Part shown: one piece after another, positions 29,588-44,500 of the stretch
Position numbering within the stretch: the first letter of the stretch is position 1
Layout of the letters: each line of letters starts with the position of its first letter
From: Setophaga petechia
Taxonomy: Eukaryota; Chordata; Aves; Passeriformes; Parulidae
Assembly: GCA_024362935.1 (NCBI GenBank)
Contig: JANCRA010000028.1
Span: 4,314,501 to 4,378,500, forward strand
DNA: 64,000 bases
Direction of reading: 5' to 3'
Program-made: the position numbers and the translations under genes
Notes under the pieces: generated by a model
What the model was told of the DNA's origin: nothing
What the model saw: the letters and a program-made list of their open reading frames with translations, nothing else
Databases searched by the model: none

Positions 29588-32500
29588 ATGGCGGGGATGG
29601 AGCTGGGGGAGCAGACGGAGCCGCGGGGCGGCGGCGCGGCGGTGACCGACCCTCGCGGGGTGCTGCGGCAGGGCCGCGCCTTCCTCGACTTCTTCTGGGA
29701 CATCGCTAAGCCGGAGCAGGAGGTGCGGTTGGCGGCCACTGAGAGCCTCCTGCGGCACCTGCGGGAGGGCAAGAAGGTGAGGCGAGGGCCGGTGGTGCGG
29801 GCGGGCAGTGGCTCCTCACACGGCTCATCCCTCCGCTCCCGCTTGGGCAGTGCGGACGGGGCACGGGCCGGGCGCGGGGGTCTGGCGGCCGGGCCGCGCT
29901 CGGAGCAGCCCGGACACCGCCCGGGTCGGTCTGTCTTGCAGGATGATGAACTCAAGTACACCCTGAAGCGGCTGGTGGAGGGACTGGGAGCCACCCGCGA
30001 AGCCGCCCGCCCGGGCTTCAGCTTGGCCTTGGCGCAGGTCAGTGTTTCCAGCGCGGGTCAGAACCGTCGGCAGCCTCTATTCATGCTTGGGGTCTCTTTG
30101 CTGTCTGTGCAAGGCTGGAGGACTCCCTTCTGTGCACATGGGAGGGAAGGCTCTCACAGTAACCATAGTGGATTTAAATGGTGCTACTCTGCTTTAGAAA
30201 TTTACAAAGTTATGAAATATACCAATATCTCATTCATACTACAGAATTCAGTCCTGCTTCAAGGACCGTCCTTGATTTACAAACTTTGACCAAGTTTTCA
30301 GTTGTTCTGTGTTTAGTACTCTTGCTACTTCTTAAAACTGTCTTGCTCTTGGTCTTGGTTGGTTGATGTGGGATACTTGCCCTTCCTCTAGACCAGATTG
30401 CTCCAAGTCCCATCCAGCCTGGCCTTGAACATTTCCAGGGATGGGGCAGCCACAGCTTCTCTGGGTAACCTGTGCCAGAGCCTCACTGCCCTGACAGAGA
30501 ATGATTTCTTCCTACTATCTAACCTAAATTCTGTTAATGTGAAGTTATTCCTCCTTGTCCTGGCACTCTGGGACTCCAGAGCCCCTCTGCAGCTCTCTTG
30601 GAGCCTCATTAGGCACTGGAAGAAGCTCTGAGCTCTCTCTGGAGCCTTGTCCAAGCTGCACAACCCCAGCACTCCCTGCCTACTTCCTGTTCTATACATC
30701 TTTACTGATCTGGGTGTCTTTATTCTGGCCTGATAAAGCAGCACATCTGCTGCTGTGCTGAGCAACTCTTCAGCTCTGTTTTAGCTTAACCCAAGGTAAT
30801 GTCATGAAATGGAAGAACTGCAAACAACTATTTCATCTCTCTCCTCAGGTTTTGCAGGCTTTTGAGGAAATTCCACTGTGCAGCATTTTGGAACAGATAA
30901 AAGAAAAACACAATCTGGAAAAAGTGAAAAAAGTAAGTCAGCTCGTGACAACATTTGCCAACTGCTACTTTAATTGTTGTCTATTCTTTGAGGTCTTGGT
31001 GTATAGTGTAGTTTTGGGGTTCATGTTAAAGCAAGTGACTATAATGAAGTAACAAATATTTCTAGAAATTGGAAGTTGATGACATTGTCATCTGACCCTG
31101 TTTTTGCTGACATTTGTCAGTGTGATGAAGAGGTACTCTAGGACAGTTCTTAAACATTATGCAGGGGGTTGCTTTTCAGTATGTTCTCTTCCCATGGTGG
31201 GGTGTTCAAGGCTGGATTTTCCTGCCATCTTGCTCCACTGATTGTGTAGCTGCCTGTGAGCTCTAGTCTCTCATTAAAGTAGATTTTTACTTATGTTCTT
31301 CTTCTTTTTTTTCCCCTTTCAGAAACTTGTGAGAAATGCTGCTTTTGGGAACTTTTTTGGAGTGATGGCTCTGTTCCAGTCTGGGCGGCTTGTGAAGGTA
31401 ACACTGCTGTCATTTCTGTTCCTGGGGCTTCTGATGTAGAAAGAGGATTGACAGAGAAAGGCTGGGTCAGTGGGTAATCCATGCAGTGGCACTTGAAGCA
31501 TCAAGTTCAGTTCATTTCTCTTGTGCCATCCATGGACTCTTTGTGCCTTTTTAAAGTCTGTTCCTGAGTAGAATGTAGGAGCTGTGTCAAATAGTGCAGG
31601 AGACTCCTACCTCTCTTGGAGTGAAGGGATCTGTTGTCATATCCACCTGGAAAACACGATTTTGGAAAAAGCTGAGTGACCAATCAAGAAACAAAATTGT
31701 GTTTCTTATTACAAGTAGGCATAAACATCTAAAGAGTGGAATATTTACTTGAGCCTTCAGCCTAATTTCTGATATATGTCCTCTGGTTTTGGCTTATCTT
31801 TCCTTTGTAGGACTGGAAAGCTCTGCTGGAGAGCATCCAGCTTCTGCAGCAGCTGACAAATCACCAAACACACCTCAGAGATCTGCCACGCAAAACTCTC
31901 ATTGACATCACCTCTGAGGTGCAGGCACAGCGTGGGGCTTGGGGCTTGTGGGCCAGGGGGAAGAGAGGGTTTGGCTTTGGGGTCAGATTTTCCTTTAGTT
32001 CATAGCTGGAAGTTATAGGGGGTGTGGAAGAGTGTGAACTGTGGGAGCTGTCCCTATATTGCCTGTGGGCAGATGCTTGTGTTCTGGGAAGAGTGCTCTG
32101 GTTTAGCTTGGTTTGGCTTCATCATGGACAATCCCACAGCCTGTTGTTTCCCATTTCACTTGGCTTGGATTATGTGTTGGATTATGTCCATGTGCTCCTT
32201 TGGACAGATGTATGCTGAAAACTCTGAACAGCAAACCACCTTTTTTATGCAGCAAACCTGGGCCTAAGGTTGAATTTTGTGCTGTTGGGAATGAAATTAT
32301 GTAGGGACAAGGAGTGAAGAGATCTGAGTATGTAGTAAAAGAAAAGAGTTTATTTCCTTTTTGTAAATGGATATTATTTGTAGACATGAGGACTAGCAGT
32401 GTTAAATAAAAATAGAGAGTTTCCTTGTCCCTGGGTTGCCTGGCTGCACAGGCAGAGCAGTCAGACAGCAAGAGAACAATTGCAGCTGGAGTCAGTTGAC

Positions 32501-35500
32501 CAGAATTGCTGTGTGATGACAGCATGCTGTCCTACTCCCCATGGTTCAGCACCTGGGACTGTCTGGCAGTCATGGACACATCCATTATTTATTTTTCATT
32601 GTGTCACCATAAAGACTATTTCTAGAATTTCCAGAACATTGCAGGTTTTTAGTAAAATGTTCTCCAATGCAGATGCTTTAATGTGTTAACTTCACTGCAA
32701 GTTAGTAAAATGCCCTCAGGTATTTCTTACATGCTGTCACCCTTGTTCCTGTCTAGGTACCTGAAACTGTGTTTGAGGAGGTCCTGTTTGACATCTTGCA
32801 AGGTGACCTCTCTTCAGCCTTCACATCTCCAGAGAACCTGCACCTTTTGCTTGTGGGAATGCAGAAATTCCCTGGTGTTCTGAAACCTAAAAAGCTGAAG
32901 AAGCTGTTTGGCTCATCTACTGTTGTAAATAAGGAGAATGTTTCCAGGTAAGTTCTTAAATAAGGAGGTTTAAATGAACATTGTTTTCCTCTTGGCTAGC
33001 AGTGAGAGAAATGTGGTTGTGATTCTGATTCCTGCTTGTATTTGCCACTGCAGGTGCTGCTAAGGGTTAGGTGTTAATTGTTCTGCAGGTTCCCAGTTAC
33101 AGTTTTGTCATTTCTCCCAGGGGGCACAGCCTGCAGTTTTTGGGAAATGTTTTGTGTCTTTCAGCAGGATGAATTTGTCCTTCAGCAATTCCCTTTCAGG
33201 TCAGATCTCTCACATTATTTTATTTCTTCTTCTAGACTTGTAGAGCTTCTGAAAAGCACTGCTAAGTCTGAAAAGGAAGACAAGAAATTGCCCAGTGTAG
33301 TGTTTGATTTGCTACAAGTTGCACTGAAGGAAGGTGCCTTTGAACTGTTCTGGAATGAAGTTGTGGAGAATGGGCTATTGAAGGAGAAATCAGGACCTGT
33401 CAGGTTTGTTTTAACATACACTGTTTGTTGTTTCCCATGTTACCCTTCTGTTTCTTGACCCAGAGGTTTTGAGTTCATCTCCCTGCATGCTCCTGTACCC
33501 TGCCCCAGCCCTTCCTCTCTGTCTTAGCCCTGTGTGTGATTTACTGCAGTGCCTTAGCCTGAGGGAATGTTCTTTGTTCCCACTCAGTTACATGTGCTAC
33601 CGATTGCTGGGCAGTGCTCTCCCCTTGCTGTCCCTGGAGCAGCTGCAGGTGGTTCTCAAAGGGAAGGTGATGCTGCACTATGGAGAACACGTGGTAGCAA
33701 CTCAGGTAGGTTTTGGAACAAGCTAAAGGCCATGTCTTGAGCACAAGGAAGTCTCTGCCCCACTTCTAGTTTCAAATCATCTTGTATAAGAAAAGTTTAT
33801 GTCATTTTAGACATTGAACTTTTGCTAAAAGCAAGGTTATTGTATGACCACTGGTTGCAGTGGACTGAGTATAGCTTGTGTTTGATTGTCATTGCTGTTT
33901 TAAGGGTGTGGAAACTGTCTCACCTGCTTTTATTGCTGCTGCCAGGAAAACTCTAATGATGGGGGAGGCAGAGGAAGGGCAGCCCTCAGCAAATTGACAG
34001 TGTCATGTGTTGTTCTTTAACAGTCCCTTTGCTTTTGTGTATCCAGAAGCTCCTTTTTGTTTATCATTGTGCTGGGTGTTGCATGGACATTGGAAGACAA
34101 AGACAAAAAGGGACAACTCGTGCTTTTGTTTGTTAGTGCTTGTTTCAATAAGCACATCTGAGGTTTTAGCACAAAAATTATTTGGGATTGGATTTTGGAG
34201 CTCCTCTTCCTCTTTCCTTACTGGGAAGCCAGCAAACAACACAAGGCTGCAATAAACAGAGGAAAAGTAAAGGGGGAGTACTAATAGAACTGGCTTTTAA
34301 CTTGACTTTTTGTGGTAGCAGAATCCCAAACCTCCTCACGTGTGCCCAGAAGTAGTTGTTGTATCTTGGGAGAGATAGGTCTGTGTGTTCTTCTTGTTCT
34401 GTTATCAGAGCAGCCATAGGTGTGTGGGTTTGCTCAGCAAATACTGCATACCATGGTGCCTCCCTAACTGGACCAGCTTTCTCCAGGATTTACCCACTTT
34501 AGTAGTTTTCCCATTTCTTACTTTTTGAGCTTGTTGCACAGTAAATTAGGCTGTGATCTTCCATGTGCTTCAATTTTTTTTTTTTATTTGGTTCCTGTCA
34601 GAAATCCATGAAGACAATGAGGTTAAATGGAAGAAGCTGCTAATGTTGTTGATAATGAGAGAATAGAAAAGATCTTTGTTTGAATTTGATTCTGGTTTTG
34701 GGGTTTGTTTTGTTTTGTTTCCTGACATAGGCTGTTTGTATCAAGAAGTAAATGCTGTTACCTTGTACATCCTTATGGGATTCTGGTGATTGTTGGAGAT
34801 GGAGCTAGACAAAGCTGGAGTCTGTTATTTACTGGCAGTTTTCTTCCTGATTCCACTTTTTTAATCAACAAGGAAGTAAAGAAACCTGATTCACTTGAGA
34901 GGTCCCTTCCAACCCAGGCCATTCTGTGATTGTATGATTTTTATTTACAGAGCTGTTCAGTCTGAGTGTGAAGTTGCTGACCTGCTCCTTTGACCATGTT
35001 TTTCAGTCTGAGTGTGAAGTTGCTGACCTGCTCCTTTGACCATGTTTTTCAGTCTCCCCAGGGGTTTAAGTTTGCTGCAGAAATGGAGGGATACATAGAT
35101 ACATTTCTGAGTGGCTGCGATGACCCAGAGAGGCAGCTGGCTGTGATGATGGGCTTCTCTACCCTTACCAACCAAGGGAGGCCAGTGTTGTTGAGTGCTT
35201 CCAGGGTGGTCAGACACCTGCAGGCAGTGGCCTTGCAAAAATACATCAGCTGGCTCAAAGACATGTTCCTCAGGCCAGACCTGGACTGTTGTTTAGAGTT
35301 CTCCAGTAACCGGCAGAAGCAGAACCGGCAAAACGCAGACATGTGAGTACTGCACCTTCCTCTCAGCATTTGCTGCTTCCCTTGCCATGAGGTGACAGTT
35401 GTTTATTTCCTTTGTCTCAGAAAGTTTAGCTCCAGAATCTGACTCTTTCATTGGGATAAAATTCAATTCTGCCAGCATATTGAGAACTAGCCAGCCTGCC

Positions 35501-38500
35501 CAAAGCAGACTGGATCACCAAAACAGCCTTTTCTCTTCCTTTTCTAGTCCTGACAGTTGCTTTGGACAATATGTCTGGTGGTTTCCTGTCTCACTACAGC
35601 TTTTCAGGTCTTTGTAGGAATTGTGCCTCTCTTTTATCTGTGTGTTAGACATGCTGGCATTCAGGCCAGGCACCTATAAACCTCTCTCTACTGACTGCTG
35701 CAGTTCTTAAAGTGCTTTTTGCTCATCTGCAGACTCTCTGTGGGATAAATAGATCACCTTTTGCATAGTACAAAGCAAACTTGAGAAGATTATATCTCTT
35801 CTTTTGTACCTATTGCTTTGTTACTACATAACTTTGCCAGTTTTAGTGTAAAGCCTCTAAATATCTGTCATATCAAAGGCACCTCTTGATGCAGTGGGTT
35901 GTGCAGTGTATTTATGTTGGGTTAGTGTTCAAACTGCTGATTGTGCCCTCCTTCTTATTCAAAGAGCACAACAGAAGATTGCTCGATTGAGAAAATGGAT
36001 CATGCACAGACTGGTTAACATCATTGAAAGTGCCACCAGAAAAGAAGAGAGCCTTGTCATGGACATTGCCAGGTGAGACTGATGTAAAGACACATGTGCT
36101 TGGGTTAATTCTCTGTAGCTCAACAGAGTATTCCAGATAAGCTGTCCCCATGACACTGGGCAAATCCAGTAGTGGAAATGCTCCATAATAAATAATTCAG
36201 GAGTCTAGGTTTTGTTTTCAAAATACCTTATACCTTCTGCATAATTGGACTAACCTGTGTCCTAAGTAGGGCACTTAAAATCACATTAGTCCCATTTATT
36301 TTCAATACATTTTTCATTCCTGCTTGCCTAAACTGCTTGAAGATGCTATTTTTAACATCAGGTCTCAATAAGTATCTATATTGTCACTTAAAGTGTTTTG
36401 GAGAATATGACCCACGTCTGCCAGTCTTAGTATTGTGTTTTGTGGCCTTAAGTGTTGGTGCTTCAGTTTTGTAAAGTCCTGAGCATCTTTTTCTCTTCTC
36501 TACCCTGTTTATCTTCAGAGAACAGCCTCATTGTAAATAGTGGTTTTTTCAGTGCTTGGCCTTCCTTGAATGTGGAGCTGTTTGGTTTGCATGCATGGGC
36601 TGATTTTGCTTTGTTATGACCAATCTGGGTTTTCATTTTGTTCCTATTGCTGTCTATTCTAGGTTTTGCTTCTTCCATGCTTTCTTTGTTGCAAAGAAGA
36701 AGAATTCCCAGGTAGCTGAAGCAAGTGTCCTTCCATCAGAGCCCCTGAATGAACGGGATCATACAGAGACAGAAAACTACTTCTTTGGGTAAGGATTTGA
36801 TTGCATGCTTTAGGCTTGGAAATGTTTCTTTTTTTCTGAGGATAAGATCAGCTTGTGAATGGCAGGGCAAGAGGTTTGGAATGCTAGGCTGCTATTGGAG
36901 CATTTCTTTGACTCCAGCACCAGGAAATGGCTTTTTTTATGGAGATGGATTTTTTAAAGAACATGTTTTGTCCACAACAGATGAGTATATTGAGATGATG
37001 AGTAAATGTGAGATGATGTGGCAGGTGTGGAGTTGAGCTCATGCTGCTTTTTCCTGTTGCCTCTATTGCAAACTGGAAGGGGAAGGACCCAAGAGGGAGG
37101 TACTGGGGTTGTGCTGGTGGCTGTTGGCTTTCTGACCACTCTGTGTGCAAGGTGCTGGTGACTCCACAGCCCTCCCTGTGCTAAGGAAGATAGATTGGTG
37201 ATGGATGCTTTTAGATGATTGCCAAACCTCAGTAGAAGGAAAGCAGAGGACATGGTGGGACACAGAGTGAGAAGCAACTGAGATTAGTAGTGTCCTTGAG
37301 AGCACTGGATGGGATCACCAAGGTGATGAGCTTTACACTGCTGTCCTGACCAGATGTGTGGGTTGAAAGTTGGGAACACTCAGTCTGGGCTGCAGTGAGT
37401 GACCAGAGCTCTGGGATGAGAGTGTTTTGCTGGTGGGTATTATTCTGGTAAGTAGGAGCAGGCCACTTGGTTCCTCTGACAATAACATGGTGTGTGTCTT
37501 TCTTTGCAGGTTACTTCAGACATTAAACACCCTGCCTGTGTTGGGGGATACAGCCAAGGCTGCAGCCTTGAGAGAGAAGCACGTCCATGGTGTGACTGCA
37601 GAGGGGAAGCTGTGGATCTTTCTCCTTGTTGAGTATGCCAACAAGCTGCTCTCCACTGATCATGTCAAAGCTGTGAAACCTTTTACTGAGGAACAGAGGG
37701 ATATCTGGGACAGGTGAGATGCTTGGGAACCTGGGTGCTGGGTTGGTGAAGTGAGAAAGGTGGGAGCCCTGGTCTTGGTTTCTCTTTAGGACAGTAAAAG
37801 AGATATTGTGTTCTCTTTGCCTCGTGTTGTTCTGGTTGCTGTAGCACAGCCATTTCACAGGCACTGGCAGTTGTTTTTGTTCCCTTTGAGTATCCTGCAC
37901 CTGACTGGGTTTCAGAGCATCTTTCTGTTTCTTTTCACCCCATTCCTTTCTTCCTCTTCCTTCTATGTGTTAATTATGTGATTTTTTTCTATGGTCCTTC
38001 TCCCAAACATGATTGTAACAGTCTGCTCATCTTTTCTCTTAAAAATACCTGTACAGACTTCTCAATGACTCTTTTCTGAGAGTCTTTTTGATTCCCCATA
38101 AAGGTCTAGCCTTGGCTGTTGCTTTAGGAATGTAGTCTGTGCACAAGTGCAGTTTTTTTATAACCCACATTCAGTCAGATACCATTACTGGGTTAAGATT
38201 GTGTACTAAAAGAGTATCCAATGCCAATAGATGAAATGTTAAGTACACAAAACAGTACCATAGTTTTGGTCACATTTTTAGTCTGGTCATATGAGATGAT
38301 TTGCTGTTGTAGTTGTGAAAAACTCAGAGAGGTTTCTTTCTTCAGAACACTTCAGTCTGCAAAGAATCTGCAGAAAAAGGAAAACAAATCAGACAGTGCC
38401 AAAGTCGGTGCTTTCCAGCAACTTCTGCTTTCAATGGCCATTCATCTTTTCAAGGTAAGATCTCTCATGAGTATTTCTGTAGTATAAAATAGCCTGATAG

Positions 38501-41500
38501 CTGGGCTTTCTGAACACCAACATGGGGAGTTCCTCTGTGTTCAGGGATCCAGCCTTTCAGAACCTCTGGCTTCAGAAAATGTGCAGCTGGCAGCTAATAA
38601 GCTGTGATTCTTACACTGTCTGTAGACAGGTACTGGGCAAAGCTTGGCCTGACCATTAGTTCTGCCCTTGATTTGCTGCTGACTGGAACAATTTTTACTT
38701 AATTTCATGGGGGTTTTCTTGCAAAAGAGTTGTAGTAGTTGATTGTAATATTTGTACCTGTTTAGAGTGGTCCTTAGATTTGGAGCATATTCCTTCTATT
38801 GTTGTTGGTAGTGAGGAGTTCTGAGCCTGTTTCCTGTCTGCTTGTGATCAAACAGAATCAGTCTGAAACAGTGGAGGTTCTGAGTGACCTTCTGAACTGC
38901 ACAGAGAAGGCATTCAGCAAAGAAGCCAAGAAGAAGAAGGCTGGTGAGTCCTCCCTACAGAAGGAAAGGGAGTGGGGTTGTTAATGGTCTGTCAAAGGCA
39001 GAAGATGGCAGTTCTGCATTAGTGAAGCACCCTGCACTGGTTCTGGCTTGATGCACTTACCCCCAGGAGAATCCCTTCTTCATTCTCTTTCCATTCTAAG
39101 CCTTCTCCAGCTCTCTGTGTGCACTGTCAGTGGGTTGTGTTCCTGTGTGCCTTGGGAAGGAGAGCTGAGCTCCCCAGCTGCCCTTGCTTGGGTGAGCCCT
39201 CCAAGGGAGCTCATTCATTCTCCTTGAGGCTCTGTTCTGTGTGGGGCAGTGCCTGGTGCTGACCTGGTGGTGTCTGCCTGGCACAGCTGTGGGCTCAAAC
39301 ACCCAGCAGGCATCAAACATGTTTCCTTCTTAGCTTGGGTTCTGAGCAAGCTAAATGTGTCCTCTGTGTGAACACAGCATCTTTGGAGATGGAGGCTGGT
39401 CCTTGTTTAGGGCCTGTGGACCTTCTAGGTTGGTACTTGACCAGGAGAAAACTTGGCTTGATCTTTTGATTTCCTCTCCAACTGTGGACTTGTTCTCCTG
39501 AAATCTGTGTAAATCAATTTTGAGGGCACTGTGAAAATAACAGCTGTAATTATTTGGTGGTTTGGTTGGTTGTAGAGCAGGATTCCCAAACTTTTGGACT
39601 AAAGGGTGAATTTTAAATGCCATCACTTTTCATGGGCTGCTATGACTTCTGATTTCACTGGAAACACTATAAAATGCATATACTTTTGCTGACCAGCTGC
39701 TTTAATGTGACCAAGTAGGTGCCAGGCAACTTGCAGAACTGCTAATCTAAGTAATGATTTAATAAATATTAGCTTTTGTTACCTGGTAAGCCTTAGCAGT
39801 TTCAAACATGTTTCTCCCTGTGGTTTCTTCCTCCCAGCCTTCTGGTCTGTGTTGCTGAGTGGTACTTTTAGGAATCAGCTAGAAGGACAATTTTAATTTT
39901 TATTCCTTGGTGAATTTTTCTGTAGTTTCTTACTGATATACCAATGCCTCTTCCTGTCATTGTTTGTTTGTTCCTGTGCAGACAGCTCAGAGCCAGGATG
40001 GGTTGAGGTGATGGTGGAAATCCTTCTCTCCCTCCTTGCCCAGCCCAGCCTCCTCCTACGTCGCATTTCCAAGAGTGTGTTTGTGTGGATTTGTCCCAGC
40101 CTGACCAAGAGGGGCTTGCAGCTCATCCTGGATGTAAGTGAGGACCAGCAGGGCCTTGTTGCATTCATATGTAAGGGACAAAAAAGGCAAACAGTACAAG
40201 CATGTCTCAATTTTGGGTTTAATTTAAAGTCTACTTGATTTAGGAACTGTCTGATGATGTGTGCTACTGAATTTGAGCTATAGTTTAGAGAGTGTTTAGG
40301 CTATTTTTTGTTTTTGTGGAGGAGGAGTTTGGTTGTTTTCTTACAGTAGCTTGAGATCTGCTAACTTCAAGCTGTATTATTTGATAGTTTTAGGCTGAAG
40401 AAATTCCTGGGTCAGTTTATATAACTGGTAGATTTTATATGTGAGTATAAATGGTACAATTTCTTTTTCTTAGAAAAGTTCTTTTTTCAGAGAGGTGCTA
40501 AAAATAAGTGACACTACAAATCTGAATTGGTCATACCACTAGGAAAGGTGATGCCTACTGAGAAAATAATATGTGGATTGCAAAGATGGGCTGTCAGGTA
40601 CTTTCTGATGAACCTAATACTTCATTAGTAACAAACCAAGGTTTGTGATGCCACCAACCTCTTCAGTTTTCTTCACATTTTTTGTTACTTACAGAAAGAA
40701 CTTGACACGTTAATTAGCAGAAATTTAATGCCCTTACTTAACATTCCATTATTCAGCTGGTTTACTGTGCTGAAATTTCTGTCTGTTCCACACAAGAAAT
40801 GGTTAAAAACAAAACAAAAAACACAAGTCCCTTTTTTTTTTTTTGTAGGTTTTTGACCCTAACCAAGAGCAAAATGAGGAAAGTGCAGTCGTTGTGATGG
40901 AAGAATCAAACAAAAAGACCAGATCTGCCCAGGACACGGTAATTGTGCCATTGCCTGTGACAAACTCCCCTCATATCCTCAATATTTAATGGTTCTCCTG
41001 AGCTGTGTTAATAGATTAACATCATTTCTCTACTTGAGGGAAATGGCTGTTGCTCTATTAAGGTTTATTTTGAAGGTTTAATGGCTTGTTGGAAGTGCAT
41101 GCTCGAGTCTCTTGGCCTGCAGTTGTAGGTTGGCTGGTTGAACAGATGCCTTTCTGAGAGGAAATAGCTGCATCCTGACAGGAGCACAGGCCTGTCCTTT
41201 CTGCACCCATGGACAGAATCATGGCTGTGGTGCACAGCCAGCTGGATTCCAGATCTCACGTTTTTAGGACTGTAGATATTCAAGTCACAAAGCATTACAG
41301 ACATCAGCAGAGAGGAGGGTCAGATGGGAGCTGTTCCTTGGGAGCTTCTCTTTGATACTTACTTAATGTGACAGTGAAATCTGTGTTGTATTCCACTTCA
41401 GCCCTTGTGGAGACCTGGTACCCCATTATCTGAGGTGTCTGTCCTTGGATCTGAGGGCTAGAAGGAAGGCAGGAGGGGAGGGGAGGGTTGAGAATTGAGA

Positions 41501-44500
41501 ATTGAGTTGGGCTTGTGTGGTGGGCTCAGGAGATGAACTTCCCTTCCTTAGGATGAAGAAGGAAGCGAGGACTCCTCGGATGAAGACAACACTGACAGTG
41601 AAGATGAGGAGAATGAAGAAGTTGATGATAATTTTCGCAGTCAGCTGATGAAAGTTCTCCAAGGAGGGAATGCTCTGGTATGTTTTCACTGCCTTGATAC
41701 AGATACCAGGAGGTTGGGATGGTGAGAGATGGTCTAGTAACCCTCATCCTGCCTGAACTCATGCAGTCACAACCCTTGCATCCATCTTCACATGGCACTT
41801 GAAACACTCATGGTCTTAGCTGAGCTCTGGGAATAAGTCACTTGTCCTTTTAGTAATTGTTCATATATCCTGAGCACTTTAGCTTGTTCAGTCTAGCCTG
41901 ACACAGCTTGTGCTCCTGCCTGTAATAAATGAGATTGATGAGAGCTAAAGCACTGAGATACTGTTATGTGTGTTGGCTGGCCTGTGTGGAGGAGTGTTCC
42001 CTGAAGGCCACTCTGGAGACTTACTGTAGCACTGATAGAGTTTGATTTAATGATCCCAATAAAGGTGTCAGGCATAGCAACATATGAACCTCTTCACTGA
42101 AGGAGGAACAGCACAGAGGGAGTCAGGTCAAAACCTCAGCCTCTTTCCTCTCCTGATCCTCTCTACATGTTAGTGCTGTGCAGCCAGATTACCTGATGGG
42201 AGATATGAGATTTCTCATGGGTCTGAGCATCTGTGTTCCCTCCCTACAGTATTATTCTGGGTTAGCTACACCCCTGCTTGATTCTGGTCTTGGCTCTGGT
42301 TCCCTCCCCGCTGTCCTTCTGAAGTAGATGAGTTGATGTGTTGGGTTTTCTCTCCTAAAAACAAAAGGAAGAAGATAAGAGTGATGAAGAGCTGGATGAT
42401 GATGCTATGATGGCTCTTGACAAGAACATCTCAGCCCTTTTTGCTGAGCAGCAGAAACGGATCCAGGCAAAGAAAGACGAGAAGGACAGAATGCGGAAAG
42501 AGAAGATCCTGCGGAGGGATTTCAAGGCTAAGGTGGGAGAGGTGTTTGTGTGAAGGTCTCTGCCTTAGCAGCATGTCAGTTGAGGCCTGTGCATGCTGTG
42601 AGCTACCTAACACTGAACAGCTTGGACATTCACCTGTGTCATGAGCTCCTGAAGCTGGGACTGCATTGTTCTGGCTCTGTACAGCACCTGGCACAGCACT
42701 GTTGGGCTCAGTGATTGGGGCTTCACAGGCCTGTTTGAAAGCCAGGATTGTGCTGTCAAAAAGTGCACCATGGTTTTCATTTGCTGATCTGAAATGCTTA
42801 AACTGATAAGATTCTTTCCTGCAGCTATCCAAAGATGCCTATCATTTTTTTTTTTTTAACTGGACAAACTTGGTGTTCCTTAATGCATGAAGTACCTCGG
42901 GTCATTCTGCAACATGAGCTTTTTTTGCCAATGAAATTGGGGGTTTAGCAAAACCAACCTGGTTGGTTGTGACTGTAATGCTGAGGTCAGGCCGCCTGGT
43001 GTCAGCATGGACCTTCTGGGACATTCCAGCACCCAGAGACAGCTCCAGCTGCTCCCAGGCAGAAATGGGAGTCAGGAGTCAGCCAAGGCTGAGCAGGGAA
43101 GTGAGCCAGTGGCTCTGCTGCATTTCCCTTCTGATGCTGTTCTATAAAAGGCTGATTTTATGCTGGTGCACTGTCTGTAATTCAAGGGGGCTTGCAGGGG
43201 TGACATCTGTCGGTGGTGCTGACAGGGACCTGTGCCACGTTAGAGTGACTGCAGGTCTGGCCAGGTGACACTGATTCTTGTAACTGTTCTTTCTAAATGG
43301 TGTTACTGCACAAAATATAGTTGGAACCAACAGACAACTCTCAATCTTCAGTTTCAAATTTTGATTTTCAGTTTCCCATGCCTTAACAGTAGAAATGATA
43401 CCAGAATGTGCACAGATCTCAGCTGTAAATAATTTTCTTCAGCCCTCTCCAGCTGCTGCACAGCCTACTGGTAGGTGCTCTGGGTAAATCCATCTTGTTT
43501 CCCTGTCTGCTGTACTCCTCACATGGATAACTGTGTTTGCAGGTGTTGGATCTGATTGATGTGTTCCTGGTCAAGCAAGCAGAGAACCCCTTGGTCTTTG
43601 ATATCATTGAGCCCCTGCTTCAGTTGATTGAACAGTGCATGAGCTCAGACTCTGACAAGCAGGAGGTGGATTTCCTCCAGAAAACAGCTAGTATCTTCAA
43701 GTAAGTGTCCTTAGACCTCCAGGTAATAGACAATGGCTTTTGATAAACAGCTGTGGTATTGGTTGAACACCAGGAGCTGCTCTTTCTAAGGTTGAAGGCA
43801 ATTGCTATGCTCAGAGATTGTGTGGGTTAGATTACCAGCACCACACACATACACAGTTCTTAGTCATAACCTGCAGGAAAGGAATTGGGATCTGCATTTT
43901 CTAGGCTAAAGGACTGGAAGTGTCAAACCTGTTTGCAGGTGGAAGCCACAAGAACAAACATAGGCACTGCAGGTATGGAGCCATGTCACTGAGTACCTCC
44001 ATGGGCCTCTGACCTCTGAGTCAGACCATAGAACAACTCCCAAGGCTTACAGAGTTGCTGCTGTGGCTGGAACAAACTCTCAACAAGTTATTTCTGAGAC
44101 AGGCAGAGTGCAGATTCTCTGTTCAGGGCCAGAAGAGAGGGATGATACCAGCTAGACAGATAGAATGCATAGTGTGTCACATGTGTCCTCTGTGCTCCAC
44201 TTCTTGACATCCTCAGCACTCTCTAAACATTTTCAGTGCTGCTCTCTCCCCAGCTGAGAACCAGTTGTGAAGTAACAAGTTTGAGGTAGTCAGTCCCCTT
44301 TGTGGGAACTCTGAAGGAAAGTCAGCTCTGATGCCTGAATTTGTGCTTGAAGGTGAAGAGTGTTCAGAGCCCTCACCCTTCTTGCCACAGCCATGTGCTG
44401 CAGGCTTGTCTGCTCAGTACCTAGCTAGCATTGCTTGTTCCCACTCACTGTGTTCTGGTTTTGCTCTCACTCACCCTGCTAAGTGCTCAGTGTTCCTGGC

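Larger units (their letters stand above)
29420..29990. promoter_or_regulatory. CpG island at MYBBP1A promoter, exons 1-2
   Basis: This GC- and CpG-dense block spans the presumed promoter, exon 1, intron 1 and exon 2 of MYBBP1A. Long opposite-strand ORFs across it are composition artefacts. Confidence 0.88.

Noticed and set aside
29027..29994. two long minus-strand ORFs (243 and 300 codons)
   Set aside because: They overlap the MYBBP1A CpG island and the 45-bp repeat, which accounts for the repeated Pro/Ser text. They are antisense composition artefacts.
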